This document shows, in pieces, positions 25,391 to 34,645 of a stretch of 64,000 bases of DNA (position 1 is its first letter; each line of letters opens with the position of its first letter). The position numbers were made by a program, and so were the translations under genes. The DNA lies in the NCBI GenBank assembly GCA_016234495.1, contig JACRBI010000038.1, positions 62,001 to 126,000 on the forward strand. Reading direction: 5' to 3'. The notes below the pieces were generated by a model. That model saw only the letters and a program-made list of their open reading frames with translations. It was not told the DNA's origin and searched no databases. Source of the DNA: Chloroflexota bacterium (GTDB taxonomy: Bacteria; Chloroflexota; Anaerolineae; Anaerolineales; Villigracilaceae).

Positions 25391-26110
25391 ATGGTCATGA
25401 ATGTGGTTTCGGTTGGCAAAAAAATTTTAAATCAGGTCAGGTCCAGAATAAACCAGAAACATGACAACTATCTTCGACAAATAACAGGCGTGATTCATGT
25501 GGGGGCGAACTCAGGCCAGGAGCGCGAAGTTTATGATAAACATGGGCTGCATGTGATCTGGGTCGAACCCATCCCCGAGGTGTTTGAAAAATTAAAAACC
25601 AATATCGAAGGCTTATCCAAACAGCGGGCTTTTCAATATCTCGTCACCGACCGCGATGGCGGAGATTACGATTTTCATGTTGCAAATAACAACGGGGCTT
25701 CTTCGTCAATTCTGGACTTGAAATATCACAGGGAAGTCTGGCCAAATATTGACTATGTCGGCATCCTTGCGTTGAAGAGCGTGACGCTGGCATCTCTATG
25801 TGAAAAAGAAATGATCGACCTTTCCCAATGCCAAGCATTAATCATGGATACGCAAGGCAGTGAGCTGATGGTCTTGAAGGGCGGCATCTCACTATTACCC
25901 TTTTTCAAATATATCAAAACCGAAGTGCCGGATTTTGAGGCTTATGCAGGCTGTTGCCAACTGGCGGATATCAGCTCGTTCATGGAAGAGCAGGGATATG
26001 AGGAGTATTCAAGGCATAAATTTGTTTCCCGCCCGAACGGGGGGAATTACTACGATGTTGTTTATAGAAGGAAGATTTGGCCGAGTGAGCAGCCGTATGG
26101 AAAGCTATAA
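25391..26110 (+). CDS. FkbM-family methyltransferase
   Basis: The 239-residue protein carries the FkbM-type motif I GVIHVGANSGQEREVYDKHG. WVEPIPEVFEKLKTNI (SAM-binding acidic loop), LIMDTQGSELMVLKGG (the D-x-x-G-x-E-x-x-V-L-x-G block) and FKYIKTEVPDFEAYAG follow. Members are SAM-dependent O-methyltransferases, often acting on glycans in exopolysaccharide clusters. Length is normal. Confidence 0.9.
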   Translation: MVMNVVSVGKKILNQVRSRINQKHDNYLRQITGVIHVGANSGQEREVYDKHGLHVIWVEPIPEVFEKLKTNIEGLSKQRAFQYLVTDRDGGDYDFHVANNNGASSSILDLKYHREVWPNIDYVGILALKSVTLASLCEKEMIDLSQCQALIMDTQGSELMVLKGGISLLPFFKYIKTEVPDFEAYAGCCQLADISSFMEEQGYEEYSRHKFVSRPNGGNYYDVVYRRKIWPSEQPYGKL

Positions 26111-27125
26111 ACAAACCCCAATGGAGATCAATTGCCCTGTCTGTTTCGCCGGCGCGTCCCGTCTTTTATGGAACACAGGAAGCAGGCAAGCCGCTCAACA
26201 TTACATCTTACAGGAAAAATATCCCGAAAGATTTACAGATTTGGTGGCACACATTGAGCGTCTTTGGGGAAAGAACACTTGTGAAGTGGTTCGGTGCGAT
26301 GCTTGCGGGTTTTGTTACAGCGTTCCCTTCGTTGCGGGCGATGCAAGATTTTACGAACTTGCTTATCTGCGTTCCGGATACCCGGTGTGGAAATGGGAAT
26401 TCCAGGTCACCCTTAATGCCTTAAAAGATTCAGCCCGGCCGGGCATGAAATTAATGGAAATTGGTGCCGGTGACGGCGCATTTGTGCGGCAGGTTGCAGA
26501 AAAACTGTTGCTACGGGAGAATATCCTGTGTACGGAATACTCCGCGTTCGGGAAGCGCCAGATAGAGAAGCTTGGAATTCAATGTCTTTCAGAGGATGTC
26601 AGAAACCTCTCGCAGCCCGGGATGAAATCCAGCATGGATTTCATCTGTATGTTCCAGGTGCTGGAGCATATGGACGGCCTGGACGACCTCTTTCAAAAAC
26701 TGAACTGGCTTTTGAAGGCAGACGGTAGCCTTTTTATCGCCGTTCCAAATTCTGAGAGGATCGCTTTTAACGAATTAAACGGCGCTTTGTTGGACATGCC
26801 GCCCAATCACATTGGGCGCTGGAATAAAAAATGTTTTATAGAAATCGGAATGCGAAATGGCTTTTCGATCGCCGGGCATGAGATCGAAAAGTTTGGTTTC
26901 TTTTCCGCGCTAAAACAATTCACAAATTATCGCCTGTTGAAAAGGTCCCAGAAGGCCGGAAGTTTTGAGAACCTGCTCTTTCGGCCGAGGAATCGATTTT
27001 TCCTTCGAGTGATGCAGGTATTGGGATTGACGATTCATTTGATACCAGCTGCAATTGTGCTTGTAAAAACGAAGCCCAGAACTGGAGATTCCCAGTGGGT
27101 GCATTTGACCAAGGTGGAGCCATGA
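26097..27125 (+). CDS. Class I SAM-dependent methyltransferase with N-terminal Cys-pair
   Basis: The protein (about 342 aa) starts with a probable zinc-binding module: INCPVC, then VVRCDACGFCYSVPF. The methyltransferase domain follows with MKLMEIGAGDGAFVRQVAEKL (motif I), ILCTEYSAFG and FICMFQVLEHMDGLDDLFQKL (motif IV/post I). The C-terminal third is tail-like and basic. The start is placed at ATG 26097, overlapping the previous gene by 14 bp; ATG 26121 is an alternative, and the open frame extends upstream to 25935 within the FkbM gene. The substrate is probably a sugar of the exopolysaccharide. Confidence 0.82.
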   Translation: MESYKQTPMEINCPVCFAGASRLLWNTGSRQAAQHYILQEKYPERFTDLVAHIERLWGKNTCEVVRCDACGFCYSVPFVAGDARFYELAYLRSGYPVWKWEFQVTLNALKDSARPGMKLMEIGAGDGAFVRQVAEKLLLRENILCTEYSAFGKRQIEKLGIQCLSEDVRNLSQPGMKSSMDFICMFQVLEHMDGLDDLFQKLNWLLKADGSLFIAVPNSERIAFNELNGALLDMPPNHIGRWNKKCFIEIGMRNGFSIAGHEIEKFGFFSALKQFTNYRLLKRSQKAGSFENLLFRPRNRFFLRVMQVLGLTIHLIPAAIVLVKTKPRTGDSQWVHLTKVEP

Positions 27126-27159
27126 AGACAGTGCGCGCTTCCTGTATAATTGCATTGTC

Positions 27160-28086
27160 ATGGGAAACCAAATAATCTGCCCCGCCTGCAAGAGTCGGCA
27201 CATAAAGCATCTCGGCCCGGTGCCCACTACCAATATTTTTGCAGGGCAATCGCTGCCTGAGTTGATTCCAGGAGGCAGTTTATTTAACTGCCATGAATGC
27301 GAATTGAGATTTAAATTCCCGCAGATCCAACCGGCCGAACTGAAAACCTTATACTCTTTGACCGGTCTTGATCATTGGCAATCTGATTCAAGCGCCCGGG
27401 CTGAGTGGGGAGTCGCAAGGGACTGGATACTTGCAACACCGATTAAATTTGACCTGCTTGATGTTGGGTGCTTCGACGGCAGATTTTTTTCCACGCTGCC
27501 GCCAGCATTCAAATTCTCTGGTGTCGAAATAAATCCGCAGGCGGCTGAGCAGGCGCGCCAAAAAGGCATAGAAATTATAGGGACTGATTTTCAAGCGATT
27601 GAAGGGTTACCTTCAGATGCTTTTGATGTAGTCACTGCATTTGATGTGGTGGAGCATATAACCGACCCGGCCGGGTTTTTGAAGCAGGCTGTCCGTGTGG
27701 TTCGCCCCGGCGGATTAATCATTATTTCCACTGGAAATGCCTTGTCACTGCCGCTAAGGCTGTTGGGCAGCCGTCACTATTTTGTGGTGAATGCGGAACA
27801 TGTGTCCTTCATCAGCCCCCAATGGTGCAAAAGACTTGCCGGCGAAATTGGTGTGACCTTGATTGCTGAGAGAAGGTTCTCTCATGCGATATTTAATAAC
27901 ATTTACCTGCGAATCAAGCAAATTGCATTGAACATAATGTACCGGTTTTTTCTACCCTTCTTTGTCGGGCTGAGGCGGCAGGGTTTAAGCGACAAGAATG
28001 TGAATCTACACCCGGAACTGGCACTCCTGCCCCCCAATTGGATGACTGCGAAAGACCACTTCATAGTAAAATTTCAAAAGCAGTGA
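27160..28086 (+). CDS. Class I SAM-dependent methyltransferase with N-terminal zinc-ribbon-like motif
   Basis: The 308-residue protein begins ICPACKSRHIKHLG and has a second Cys pair in FNCHECELRFKFPQ, so it probably binds zinc. The methyltransferase core has FDLLDVGCFDGRFFSTL (motif I), FSGVEINPQAAEQA and FDVVTAFDVVEHITDP, followed by VRPGGLIIISTGN. It resembles its neighbour at 26097 in layout but is not a close copy. No clear ribosome binding site is seen before the ATG. Confidence 0.85.
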   Translation: MGNQIICPACKSRHIKHLGPVPTTNIFAGQSLPELIPGGSLFNCHECELRFKFPQIQPAELKTLYSLTGLDHWQSDSSARAEWGVARDWILATPIKFDLLDVGCFDGRFFSTLPPAFKFSGVEINPQAAEQARQKGIEIIGTDFQAIEGLPSDAFDVVTAFDVVEHITDPAGFLKQAVRVVRPGGLIIISTGNALSLPLRLLGSRHYFVVNAEHVSFISPQWCKRLAGEIGVTLIAERRFSHAIFNNIYLRIKQIALNIMYRFFLPFFVGLRRQGLSDKNVNLHPELALLPPNWMTAKDHFIVKFQKQ

Positions 28087-28122
28087 CCATTCGATCCAGG
28101 CAACTTGATTAGGTAAACGATT

Positions 28123-29193
28123 ATGAAAATTTTAGTGACGGGCAGCAGCGGTTTGATCGGTTCTGAGGCAGTGGAGTATTTTGACGCTCGGGGGAATCAG
28201 ATCGTTGGCATTGATAACAACATGCGCCGGGAATTTTTCGGACCAAAAGGCGATACCACCTGGAATCTCGAGCGGCTAAAACGGCATACCCGTTATTTTT
28301 CGCATCAAGACCTGGATATCCGTGACAGGGAGGCGATATTTAATTTGTTTCGCGATCAGCGCTTTGACGTCATAGTACATTGCGCTGCGCAGCCTTCGCA
28401 TGACAAAGCCTGCGAAATCCCCATTTTGGATTTTGAGGTAAACGCCCTTGGAACAGTCAACCTTCTTGAAGCAACAAGGCTGTTTTGCCCGGAGGCCGTG
28501 TTTTTACACATGAGCACAAACAAGGTCTACGGCGATGCGCCGAATGAAATTCCCCTCGTTGAAACAGAAACGCGCTATGAATATGCGCGAGCCGAAGACT
28601 TCAATGGAATCAATGAGGAATGCCGCATAGACCGTTCTCTGCACTCGCTTTTTGGAGCATCCAAGGCGGCTGGAGATATTGTCGCTCAGGAATATGGCCG
28701 TTATTTTGGGATGAAGGTCGGAATATTTCGCGGCGGATGCCTGACCGGGCCTTCCCATTCAGGGGTCGAGCTTCATGGCTTCCTGTCGTATCTGGTTCAT
28801 GTGGCAGTGACCGGCAAGCCGTATACGATCTTTGGCTATCAAGGTAAGCAGGTGCGCGACCAGATCCATAGCCGTGATGTGATCCTGGCTATGGAAGCCT
28901 TCATAAAAAATCCTCGTCCGGGCGAAGTCTATAACCTTGGCGGCGGGCGCGGAAATTCCATCTCGGTGCTGGAGTGCATCCAGTTAATTCAGGAAATTGG
29001 CGGATATAAAGTCAATTGGACTTACGTGGACAGGAATCGAGTCGGCGACCACATCTGTTATATTTCCGATCTGAGCAAGTTCAAAAAGCATTTCCCGGAA
29101 TGGTCCATCACGCGTTCACTGGGCAATATCATTGATGAAATGATCAAGTTCGAAGTGCAGCGGCAGCCAACGGTCACGCCGGACCGGGTTTAA
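28123..29193 (+). CDS. NAD-dependent epimerase/dehydratase (CDP-paratose 2-epimerase-like)
   Basis: This 356-residue short-chain dehydrogenase/epimerase has the Rossmann motif [16 protein letters not shown] (G-x-x-G-x-x-G) and the loop [19 protein letters not shown], which is characteristic of CDP-paratose 2-epimerase (tyvelose) relatives. Active-site elements are in [12 protein letters not shown] and the late YxxxK equivalent region around [20 protein letters not shown]. The C-terminal block [12 protein letters not shown] is a sugar-binding feature. It would supply an unusual NDP-sugar for the exopolysaccharide; the exact sugar is inferred from family only. Confidence 0.85.
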   Translation: MKILVTGSSGLIGSEAVEYFDARGNQIVGIDNNMRREFFGPKGDTTWNLERLKRHTRYFSHQDLDIRDREAIFNLFRDQRFDVIVHCAAQPSHDKACEIPILDFEVNALGTVNLLEATRLFCPEAVFLHMSTNKVYGDAPNEIPLVETETRYEYARAEDFNGINEECRIDRSLHSLFGASKAAGDIVAQEYGRYFGMKVGIFRGGCLTGPSHSGVELHGFLSYLVHVAVTGKPYTIFGYQGKQVRDQIHSRDVILAMEAFIKNPRPGEVYNLGGGRGNSISVLECIQLIQEIGGYKVNWTYVDRNRVGDHICYISDLSKFKKHFPEWSITRSLGNIIDEMIKFEVQRQPTVTPDRV

Positions 29194-29220
29194 ATCCACA
29201 TTATTCCATTTTTTGGAGAA

Positions 29221-30561
29221 GTGACTTTGACGATCCGTTTTGATACTGACAGGCAGGTTCCGCAACATATATTAACCAATACAGTGCAGCGGTCTACGCT
29301 TGGCTGGGTGGATTTGCTCGTGTTTTTTGTTGGGTTGTCAAATGCTGTTTATATCAACGTGGGAGGGAATTTATATCTGGCCGAAGCTTTGCTTTTGATT
29401 CTGCTGCCTTACCTGCTGTATGCCCGCAAAGGACTTTTGCACTTTGGGCTTGTAAAGTGGCTGCTGGTTTTTGGGTTGGCATGGTTATTAAACCAGGCGA
29501 TAACAGATTTTTACCGCAGCACATCGACACAGGATATGTTGAAGGGCTGGGCGTTGATCGGGATCTTTCTGACAAATTTTCTATCCCTTTATCTGCTGGT
29601 GTTTCCCAAACCCCGTCGCATTGCCATTGGATTACTGGGACATGCGCTTGGGCTTGCTCTCCAACTGTTTATTCAACCGACCTCGCATATGGTGGTGAAT
29701 GCGTGGAAGTTTGGGGCAGGATATGCATTAACTTTGCTGGCATCAGTTGTGATCTTTTTTTTCTACAATAAAAAGCCACTCAATATTGCGTGGTGGAATA
29801 TTGTATTGGTGATGCTTGCCTTGTTCTCATTTTATGTCCGCTCGCGCTCGTTGGGCGGGACTACATTACTGGCTGCTTTTGTAGTGTGGTTTCGATATAC
29901 CCGTGCCGGGCAAAGACTGGCTTCACGGTTTACCCGTTCGATGAATATTGCTTTAAGTTTCCTTCTGCTGCTCTCTGTTGTTTGGGGCATTATTCAACTC
30001 TATGGGTTTGCAGCCGGGCAGGGCTACCTCGGAGAAGCTGCGCGGGTCATAAACCAATCACAATCTTCGGGAGATTTTGGCATTTTACTTGGCGGCCGGC
30101 GGGAATGGCTGCCCGCCATGTATGCTGTTACCGATTCACCGCTCCTCGGTTATGGATCCTACGCGCGCAATACAGAGTACGGCCAGTATCTTTATGAATT
30201 GAACCGCCTGGGTTATGTCGTAAACAATGAGCAAATGGACGCGTACCTTGCTTCAAGGAATTTCATCCCCACTCATTCGCATCTTCTCCAAGGGTTGGTT
30301 TGGGCTGGCCTTGCTGGAGGCGTCTTCTGGATTTTTGCGTTGATCTTCATTGCCCGCTCGTTAATCTCAGCTTATCGTTTTCCCAATGGGCTTTTTATAG
30401 CCACGATATTCATGGGCTTTTATGGCATTTGGAACGTCCTGTTTTCCCCCTTTAGTAATAGTTTAAGGCTGCAATGGGCTTTTGTACTGATCACCCTGTT
30501 ATTCGCGCACATAAGCCTGCCTGCGCCCGCAGTTGAATCCCTCCGAACCACAGACCAGTGA
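29221..30561 (+). CDS. O-antigen polymerase/ligase-like membrane protein (Wzy-like)
   Basis: The 446-residue protein has about 10-12 membrane segments and one larger outward loop (about residues 270-350, from GRREWLPAMYAVTDSPLLGYG to TRNFIPTHSHLLQG-like ASRNFIPTHSHLLQG). The G-R-x-x-W and P-L-L-G-Y-G blocks and the H-S-H loop motif are typical of Wzy/WaaL family members. It would polymerise repeat units on the outer face of the membrane. The start is GTG at 29221, behind TTGGAGA; a TTG two codons later is possible. Confidence 0.82.
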   Translation: MTLTIRFDTDRQVPQHILTNTVQRSTLGWVDLLVFFVGLSNAVYINVGGNLYLAEALLLILLPYLLYARKGLLHFGLVKWLLVFGLAWLLNQAITDFYRSTSTQDMLKGWALIGIFLTNFLSLYLLVFPKPRRIAIGLLGHALGLALQLFIQPTSHMVVNAWKFGAGYALTLLASVVIFFFYNKKPLNIAWWNIVLVMLALFSFYVRSRSLGGTTLLAAFVVWFRYTRAGQRLASRFTRSMNIALSFLLLLSVVWGIIQLYGFAAGQGYLGEAARVINQSQSSGDFGILLGGRREWLPAMYAVTDSPLLGYGSYARNTEYGQYLYELNRLGYVVNNEQMDAYLASRNFIPTHSHLLQGLVWAGLAGGVFWIFALIFIARSLISAYRFPNGLFIATIFMGFYGIWNVLFSPFSNSLRLQWAFVLITLLFAHISLPAPAVESLRTTDQ

Positions 30562-30562
30562 A

Positions 30563-31723
30563 ATGAAGGTGCTTCTCATCGATCCAGTTGGAACTGGACA
30601 TCATCTTGAATATGCTGTATTACTCGCCTCGGGATTGAAAGCTCTTGGGATACAGGTTTGTTTTGCAGGGCCATCCTCCTTGCTGGATGCTCTTACTTCG
30701 GATTCGATGATACAGGATGGAATCCCCCTTGATGAAATCAGTTTTGGTTCCAATTATTTTGCCAATGAGAGAACGCGGTTCCGTTTCTTTCAAAACTCCA
30801 TGACCGCGTGCAGAAAGACCGGCGCGGAGATCTGCCATTTCCTTTATATTGATCGTTATTTGACCTCAGCCTTGTATGGCGGAGTCTTACGCAACAAAAC
30901 ATCCTCCATCTATGCAACGCTTCATACAGTATATTTTTTACCTGAGTTCACCCCGAGCAGGGCGCACGTACTAAAGGGGCAGGTGGATTTTTGGAGTCTT
31001 CGCTTGTTGGTATCAAATGGCATGCGCATCATGTTGCACTCGGAGAAGATTACATCCTCATTAAAAATCCTTACCGGACAGCAAAAATTTGATTATGTCC
31101 CATATCCGGTGGCAGAATTTTTCGTCACTGGGGAAGAAAGAGGAATTTTTCGGGCTCACATTCGCGCAAGGTGGGGACTATCGGCCGGCGAGGTGCTTTT
31201 GCTGGTTTTTGGCGGAACTCGTCACGATAAAGGTGCAGACCTAGCCATAAAAATGCTCTCCCTGCTACCTTCACAATTTCATATTTTAATTGCCGGCAAA
31301 GGGACATTTTTCCCCCAGGCATATTTGGAGGAATTGGCTTCTTATCATGGAGTACTTAACCGGGTTCATTTCGATAACAGAATTATCCCGGAGAGCGAGA
31401 GGCCTGACTATTTTTGCGGCTGCGATATATTTTTGATGCCCTATCGGAAAAATTTCTCAGGCCAAAGCGGACCGCTGACCGTTGCTGCCGCGCTGGGGAC
31501 AAAGATAGTGTCGCCGGATCTCCCCGTCCTAGCCGAGACGATCTCGAACCATAATTTGGGCTGGCTCTATCCGGTAGAGGATGTGGAGCAGATGGCGGCG
31601 ACAGTACTAGAGGCTGCAAACTCCCCAGTTTTGAAGCCTCCTCAAAAATTCATCACAAACCACTCCACTCTGGCTTTTTCGAAAGCTGTCGCAGAGAGTT
31701 ACTCAAAGGCAAAAAATAAATGA
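30563..31723 (+). CDS. Glycosyltransferase family 4-like protein
   Basis: The 386-residue GT-B type transferase starts MKVLLIDPVGTGHHLEYA and has in its C-terminal half VLLLVFGGTRHDKGADLAIKML, then FHILIAGKGTF and CDIFLMPYRKNFSGQSGPLTVAAALGTKIV, the donor-binding region. The canonical E-x7-E motif is not clear; G-Q-S-G-P occupies its place. The ATG at 30563 follows the TGA of the polymerase gene by 1 base, so the two are probably coupled; a longer frame to 30533 exists. Confidence 0.82.
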   Translation: MKVLLIDPVGTGHHLEYAVLLASGLKALGIQVCFAGPSSLLDALTSDSMIQDGIPLDEISFGSNYFANERTRFRFFQNSMTACRKTGAEICHFLYIDRYLTSALYGGVLRNKTSSIYATLHTVYFLPEFTPSRAHVLKGQVDFWSLRLLVSNGMRIMLHSEKITSSLKILTGQQKFDYVPYPVAEFFVTGEERGIFRAHIRARWGLSAGEVLLLVFGGTRHDKGADLAIKMLSLLPSQFHILIAGKGTFFPQAYLEELASYHGVLNRVHFDNRIIPESERPDYFCGCDIFLMPYRKNFSGQSGPLTVAAALGTKIVSPDLPVLAETISNHNLGWLYPVEDVEQMAATVLEAANSPVLKPPQKFITNHSTLAFSKAVAESYSKAKNK

Positions 31724-32385
31724 GAAACGAATCGAGGAATAACCTTGCAAGCAGCCATTATGACCAGTCTTATTTTTCCTGGCAGAGTGACATTGGCGAA
31801 TTTGGCGGCTGGGCAAATGCTCCATTGTTCAGCAGATTTATAAGGCCTAGTGATGCAGTGCTGGATTTTGGCTGCGGCGGCGGGTGGCTGTTAAAAAATA
31901 TCTCTTGCCAGCGCAGGCTTGGGGTAGAGGTAAACCCTGTTGCGGCAGATGCGGCACGGAAGAATGGCGTTGAGATATTTGGCGCAGCCAGAGATGTGCC
32001 TGATTTGGCTGCTGATGTTGTTATTTCCAACCATGCGCTTGAACATGTTCTGCACCCCTTACACGAATTAATTTCCCTAAGGCCGAAATTACAGCCCGGC
32101 GGATTGGCTGTTTTTATTGTGCCATGTGAAAATATTCGCGGCAAATACTTTCCCAACGATATTAACCATCATCTTTATACTTGGAATCCTATGAACCTTG
32201 GGAATTTGTTTACAGAGGCTGGATATTTGGTTGTGGAATCCAGACCGTTGATGCACAAGTGGCCTGTAAAGTTCCGGTTGCTTGCGCGTGCGGCCGGCCG
32301 TCGGGTATTTGACTTTGCCAGTTGGGTCTATGCCCATCTGAACCGCTCTTCTTTTCAGGTGAGGATTATTGCATGTGCCCAATGA
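31720..32385 (+). CDS. Class I SAM-dependent methyltransferase
   Basis: The 221-residue methyltransferase has motif I VLDFGCGGGWLLKNI, the acidic loop LGVEVNPVAADAARKNGVE, and VVISNHALEHVLHPLHEL, then LQPGGLAVFIVPCE. It overlaps the preceding glycosyltransferase by 4 bp (ATGA), so they are translationally coupled. It is probably a sugar or glycan methyltransferase in the exopolysaccharide pathway. Confidence 0.87.
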   Translation: MRNESRNNLASSHYDQSYFSWQSDIGEFGGWANAPLFSRFIRPSDAVLDFGCGGGWLLKNISCQRRLGVEVNPVAADAARKNGVEIFGAARDVPDLAADVVISNHALEHVLHPLHELISLRPKLQPGGLAVFIVPCENIRGKYFPNDINHHLYTWNPMNLGNLFTEAGYLVVESRPLMHKWPVKFRLLARAAGRRVFDFASWVYAHLNRSSFQVRIIACAQ

Positions 32386-32422
32386 TGTTGGCCGCCGTCT
32401 TTCAGATCATATGTGAGGCGCT

Positions 32423-33592
32423 GTGAAGATAGTCAACTGGCAGTATTCCATGAGCACTCATCAGTTCCATATGTGGAAAGCATTTCGGGAAATGTCCCGC
32501 TGTGAATTTACGCTTGTGCTTGAAAGTCAAAAGGAGATTCAGACAAAAGAAGTTAGCCTCGGAGAGTTGCAGGAACTGGGGAAGATAATCTTCCCTGCCG
32601 GTTTTCGGTGGATTGCAGGGCTGGCTATTATGAAACAAAACCCTGATGCCATACACGTGTTCACCGGGTTTAGGAATGTATGGTATTTTTTTCCTTTAAT
32701 TTGCTATGCCCTTTTTCATAACATCAAAGTGGCTGTAATGAACGAACCTTATTCGATCCATCCTGTTGGCTATTTTCAGGAGGAGGCAAGCTGGCAGACT
32801 CGTTTGAAGGTAGGCACGAGACCATATCTTTACCGCGGCATGGCGCGATTACTGACATATGCTGAACAACAGGTGCCGCCCTGTATCCTGCCATTGTCTT
32901 TGATCGCCATGGAGCAGTTTAAACAGGGCGGCTTTGATTCGAAAACAATGTATCCGTTTGGATATTTCGTCCCGGGGCAGCCTGTAAATCACATGAGGCT
33001 ACACCAGAAAACACATCAACTGCGCCTGATTTTTGTCGGCTCCTTGCTTTTGAGAAAAGGCTTGGATCTTGCCGTCCAGTCAATTGAGGATTTGAATCGC
33101 GCTGGCTTTGATATTACCCTGGATGTTTACGGGCATGGTTCACCAGAGAAATTTTTTTCCTTACCTTCCACCTGTGTCTTCTACAAAGGTGCACTTCTGC
33201 CGAAGAATGTGCAAGCTGTGATGTCGCATTATGATATGCTCATCTTGCCCAGCCGGCATGATGGCTGGGGTGTTGTTGTAAATGAGGCATTGTTGCAGGG
33301 TGTGCCTGTCATTGTCAGTGACCGGGTGGGGGCAAAATGTCTGATTGAAAAAAGCGGCGCCGGTGTAGTTTTTAGTTTGGAAGATGGTGGGGACCTGACC
33401 ATTAAATTGAGCGCACTTTTTCAAAAGCCCGAATTGATCACTAAAATGCGGCAAATGGCTCTTCTGGTTGGAAGTGCAATTTCTCCTGAAGAGGGCGCGA
33501 AATATTTGTTGAATGTTTTTCAACACCATTTTTTTTCCGAAGGGCAGCGGCCGTCTGCTTTGTGGGCAACAGGCCGCATAAATGAACAATGA
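32423..33592 (+). CDS. Glycosyltransferase family 4 protein
   Basis: The 389-residue GT-B enzyme has LRLIFVGSLLLRKGLDLAVQSI at the start of the C-terminal domain, the ITLDVYGHGSPE strand, YDMLILPSRHDGWGVVVNEALLQGVPVIVSDRVGAKCLI containing the E-x7-E-type donor motif, and GAGVVFSLEDGGDL. These are standard GT4 features. It is the second glycosyltransferase of the cluster. Confidence 0.88.
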   Translation: MKIVNWQYSMSTHQFHMWKAFREMSRCEFTLVLESQKEIQTKEVSLGELQELGKIIFPAGFRWIAGLAIMKQNPDAIHVFTGFRNVWYFFPLICYALFHNIKVAVMNEPYSIHPVGYFQEEASWQTRLKVGTRPYLYRGMARLLTYAEQQVPPCILPLSLIAMEQFKQGGFDSKTMYPFGYFVPGQPVNHMRLHQKTHQLRLIFVGSLLLRKGLDLAVQSIEDLNRAGFDITLDVYGHGSPEKFFSLPSTCVFYKGALLPKNVQAVMSHYDMLILPSRHDGWGVVVNEALLQGVPVIVSDRVGAKCLIEKSGAGVVFSLEDGGDLTIKLSALFQKPELITKMRQMALLVGSAISPEEGAKYLLNVFQHHFFSEGQRPSALWATGRINEQ

Positions 33593-33607
33593 ATATTGGG
33601 AACTTAA

Positions 33608-34642
33608 TTGACGATGTCATTTTTATTGCGGAAAGCCTTTAAGTCTATTGCAGATCCTCTGGGGGGGGGCGACTTTTTTCGCAAGGGTTTTGTCGCGTTG
33701 AACCGCTTCGGCGAACATGCCCGCTCTGCCATGTACGGTGCGGTTGATCCATCGAGTACGATCATTCTGGCTGGGTCGGGGCGGAGCGGCACAACCTGGC
33801 TCGGTAATTTGATTTCCACCATGGCGAAAGCACAGCCAATTTTCGAGCCTTTAGCGCCGAGCCGGAATCCAATAGTCAGGGATTTAACAGGATGGGAACT
33901 TCCTCCCATTGACGTTTCCTATATCCGGGCCTTTTATCTTGCTGAAAATGACCCTTCTGAATCTTGGAAAGCTCACTGGGCGGATATATTAACTGGCAGG
34001 TATAGAACATACTGGACTGACGCCGACCGCCAATCTTATTTTCCTGATTGTTATCTGGTAAAGGAAGTTTGGGCGAACCTGATGCTGGGTTTTGTCTATT
34101 GGAACTTTCAGCCAAAAATCGTTCATTTGGTGCGCCATCCATGTGCAGTGATCGCGTCTCGTCTTCTTGTTCCGTGGCAAGCAGGCGTGGAAGATATCCT
34201 AAGCCAGGAGGAACTTGTCGAAACATATCTGCGCCCCTGGGTCGGGTTGATCGAAAAAGAAAAGGACCTATTAGGCGCACATGCGGTCTGGTGGGCTGTT
34301 GAGAATATGGTCGCTTCCAAGCAACTCGCATCCTGTCCGCATCAATTTATCTTTTACGAAGAAACAGTTACCCAGCCGGTAAAGATTGGTAACCAACTAT
34401 CTGAATGGTTGGGCAGGGGAGAGGCGCCGCTAAACCTTGAGAGACTTGCCCAAAAACCAAGCAGAATGACTCAAAAAGGAGTAAACAGTATAAAGACGGA
34501 TAAGGTGTTATCTCAATGGCAGGCTGCCTTATCCATTGAAGAACAAAAGCGAATTCTCCGCTGGGCACACACATTGGACTTGAATTGGTATGGCTTCGAC
34601 CCAATGCCCAATACCCTGGGGCGGAAAAAAGAGAAGGAATAG
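33608..34642 (+). CDS. Sulfotransferase family protein
   Basis: The 344-residue enzyme carries the 5'-phosphosulfate loop ILAGSGRSGTTWLGNLIS, which binds PAPS. The 3'-phosphate motif KIVHLVRHPCAVIASRLL follows; the Arg and Ser of R-x-x-x-x-x-x-x-S are present. The C-terminal SRMTQKGVNSIKTDKVLSQWQ matches the region that closes over PAPS. It probably sulfates a carbohydrate of the exopolysaccharide. A nine-G tract lies at codons 19-21, near the start, and could make expression slip-prone. An APS kinase/PAPS supply gene is not in the window. Confidence 0.88.
   Translation: MTMSFLLRKAFKSIADPLGGGDFFRKGFVALNRFGEHARSAMYGAVDPSSTIILAGSGRSGTTWLGNLISTMAKAQPIFEPLAPSRNPIVRDLTGWELPPIDVSYIRAFYLAENDPSESWKAHWADILTGRYRTYWTDADRQSYFPDCYLVKEVWANLMLGFVYWNFQPKIVHLVRHPCAVIASRLLVPWQAGVEDILSQEELVETYLRPWVGLIEKEKDLLGAHAVWWAVENMVASKQLASCPHQFIFYEETVTQPVKIGNQLSEWLGRGEAPLNLERLAQKPSRMTQKGVNSIKTDKVLSQWQAALSIEEQKRILRWAHTLDLNWYGFDPMPNTLGRKKEKE
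33661..33669 (+). repeat. Nine-base poly-G tract in the sulfotransferase gene
   Basis: The run G9 encodes three glycines at residues 19-21. Homopolymer runs of this length near a start codon are typical sites of slipped-strand frameshifting. Confidence 0.7.
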
Positions 34643-34645
34643 CGA

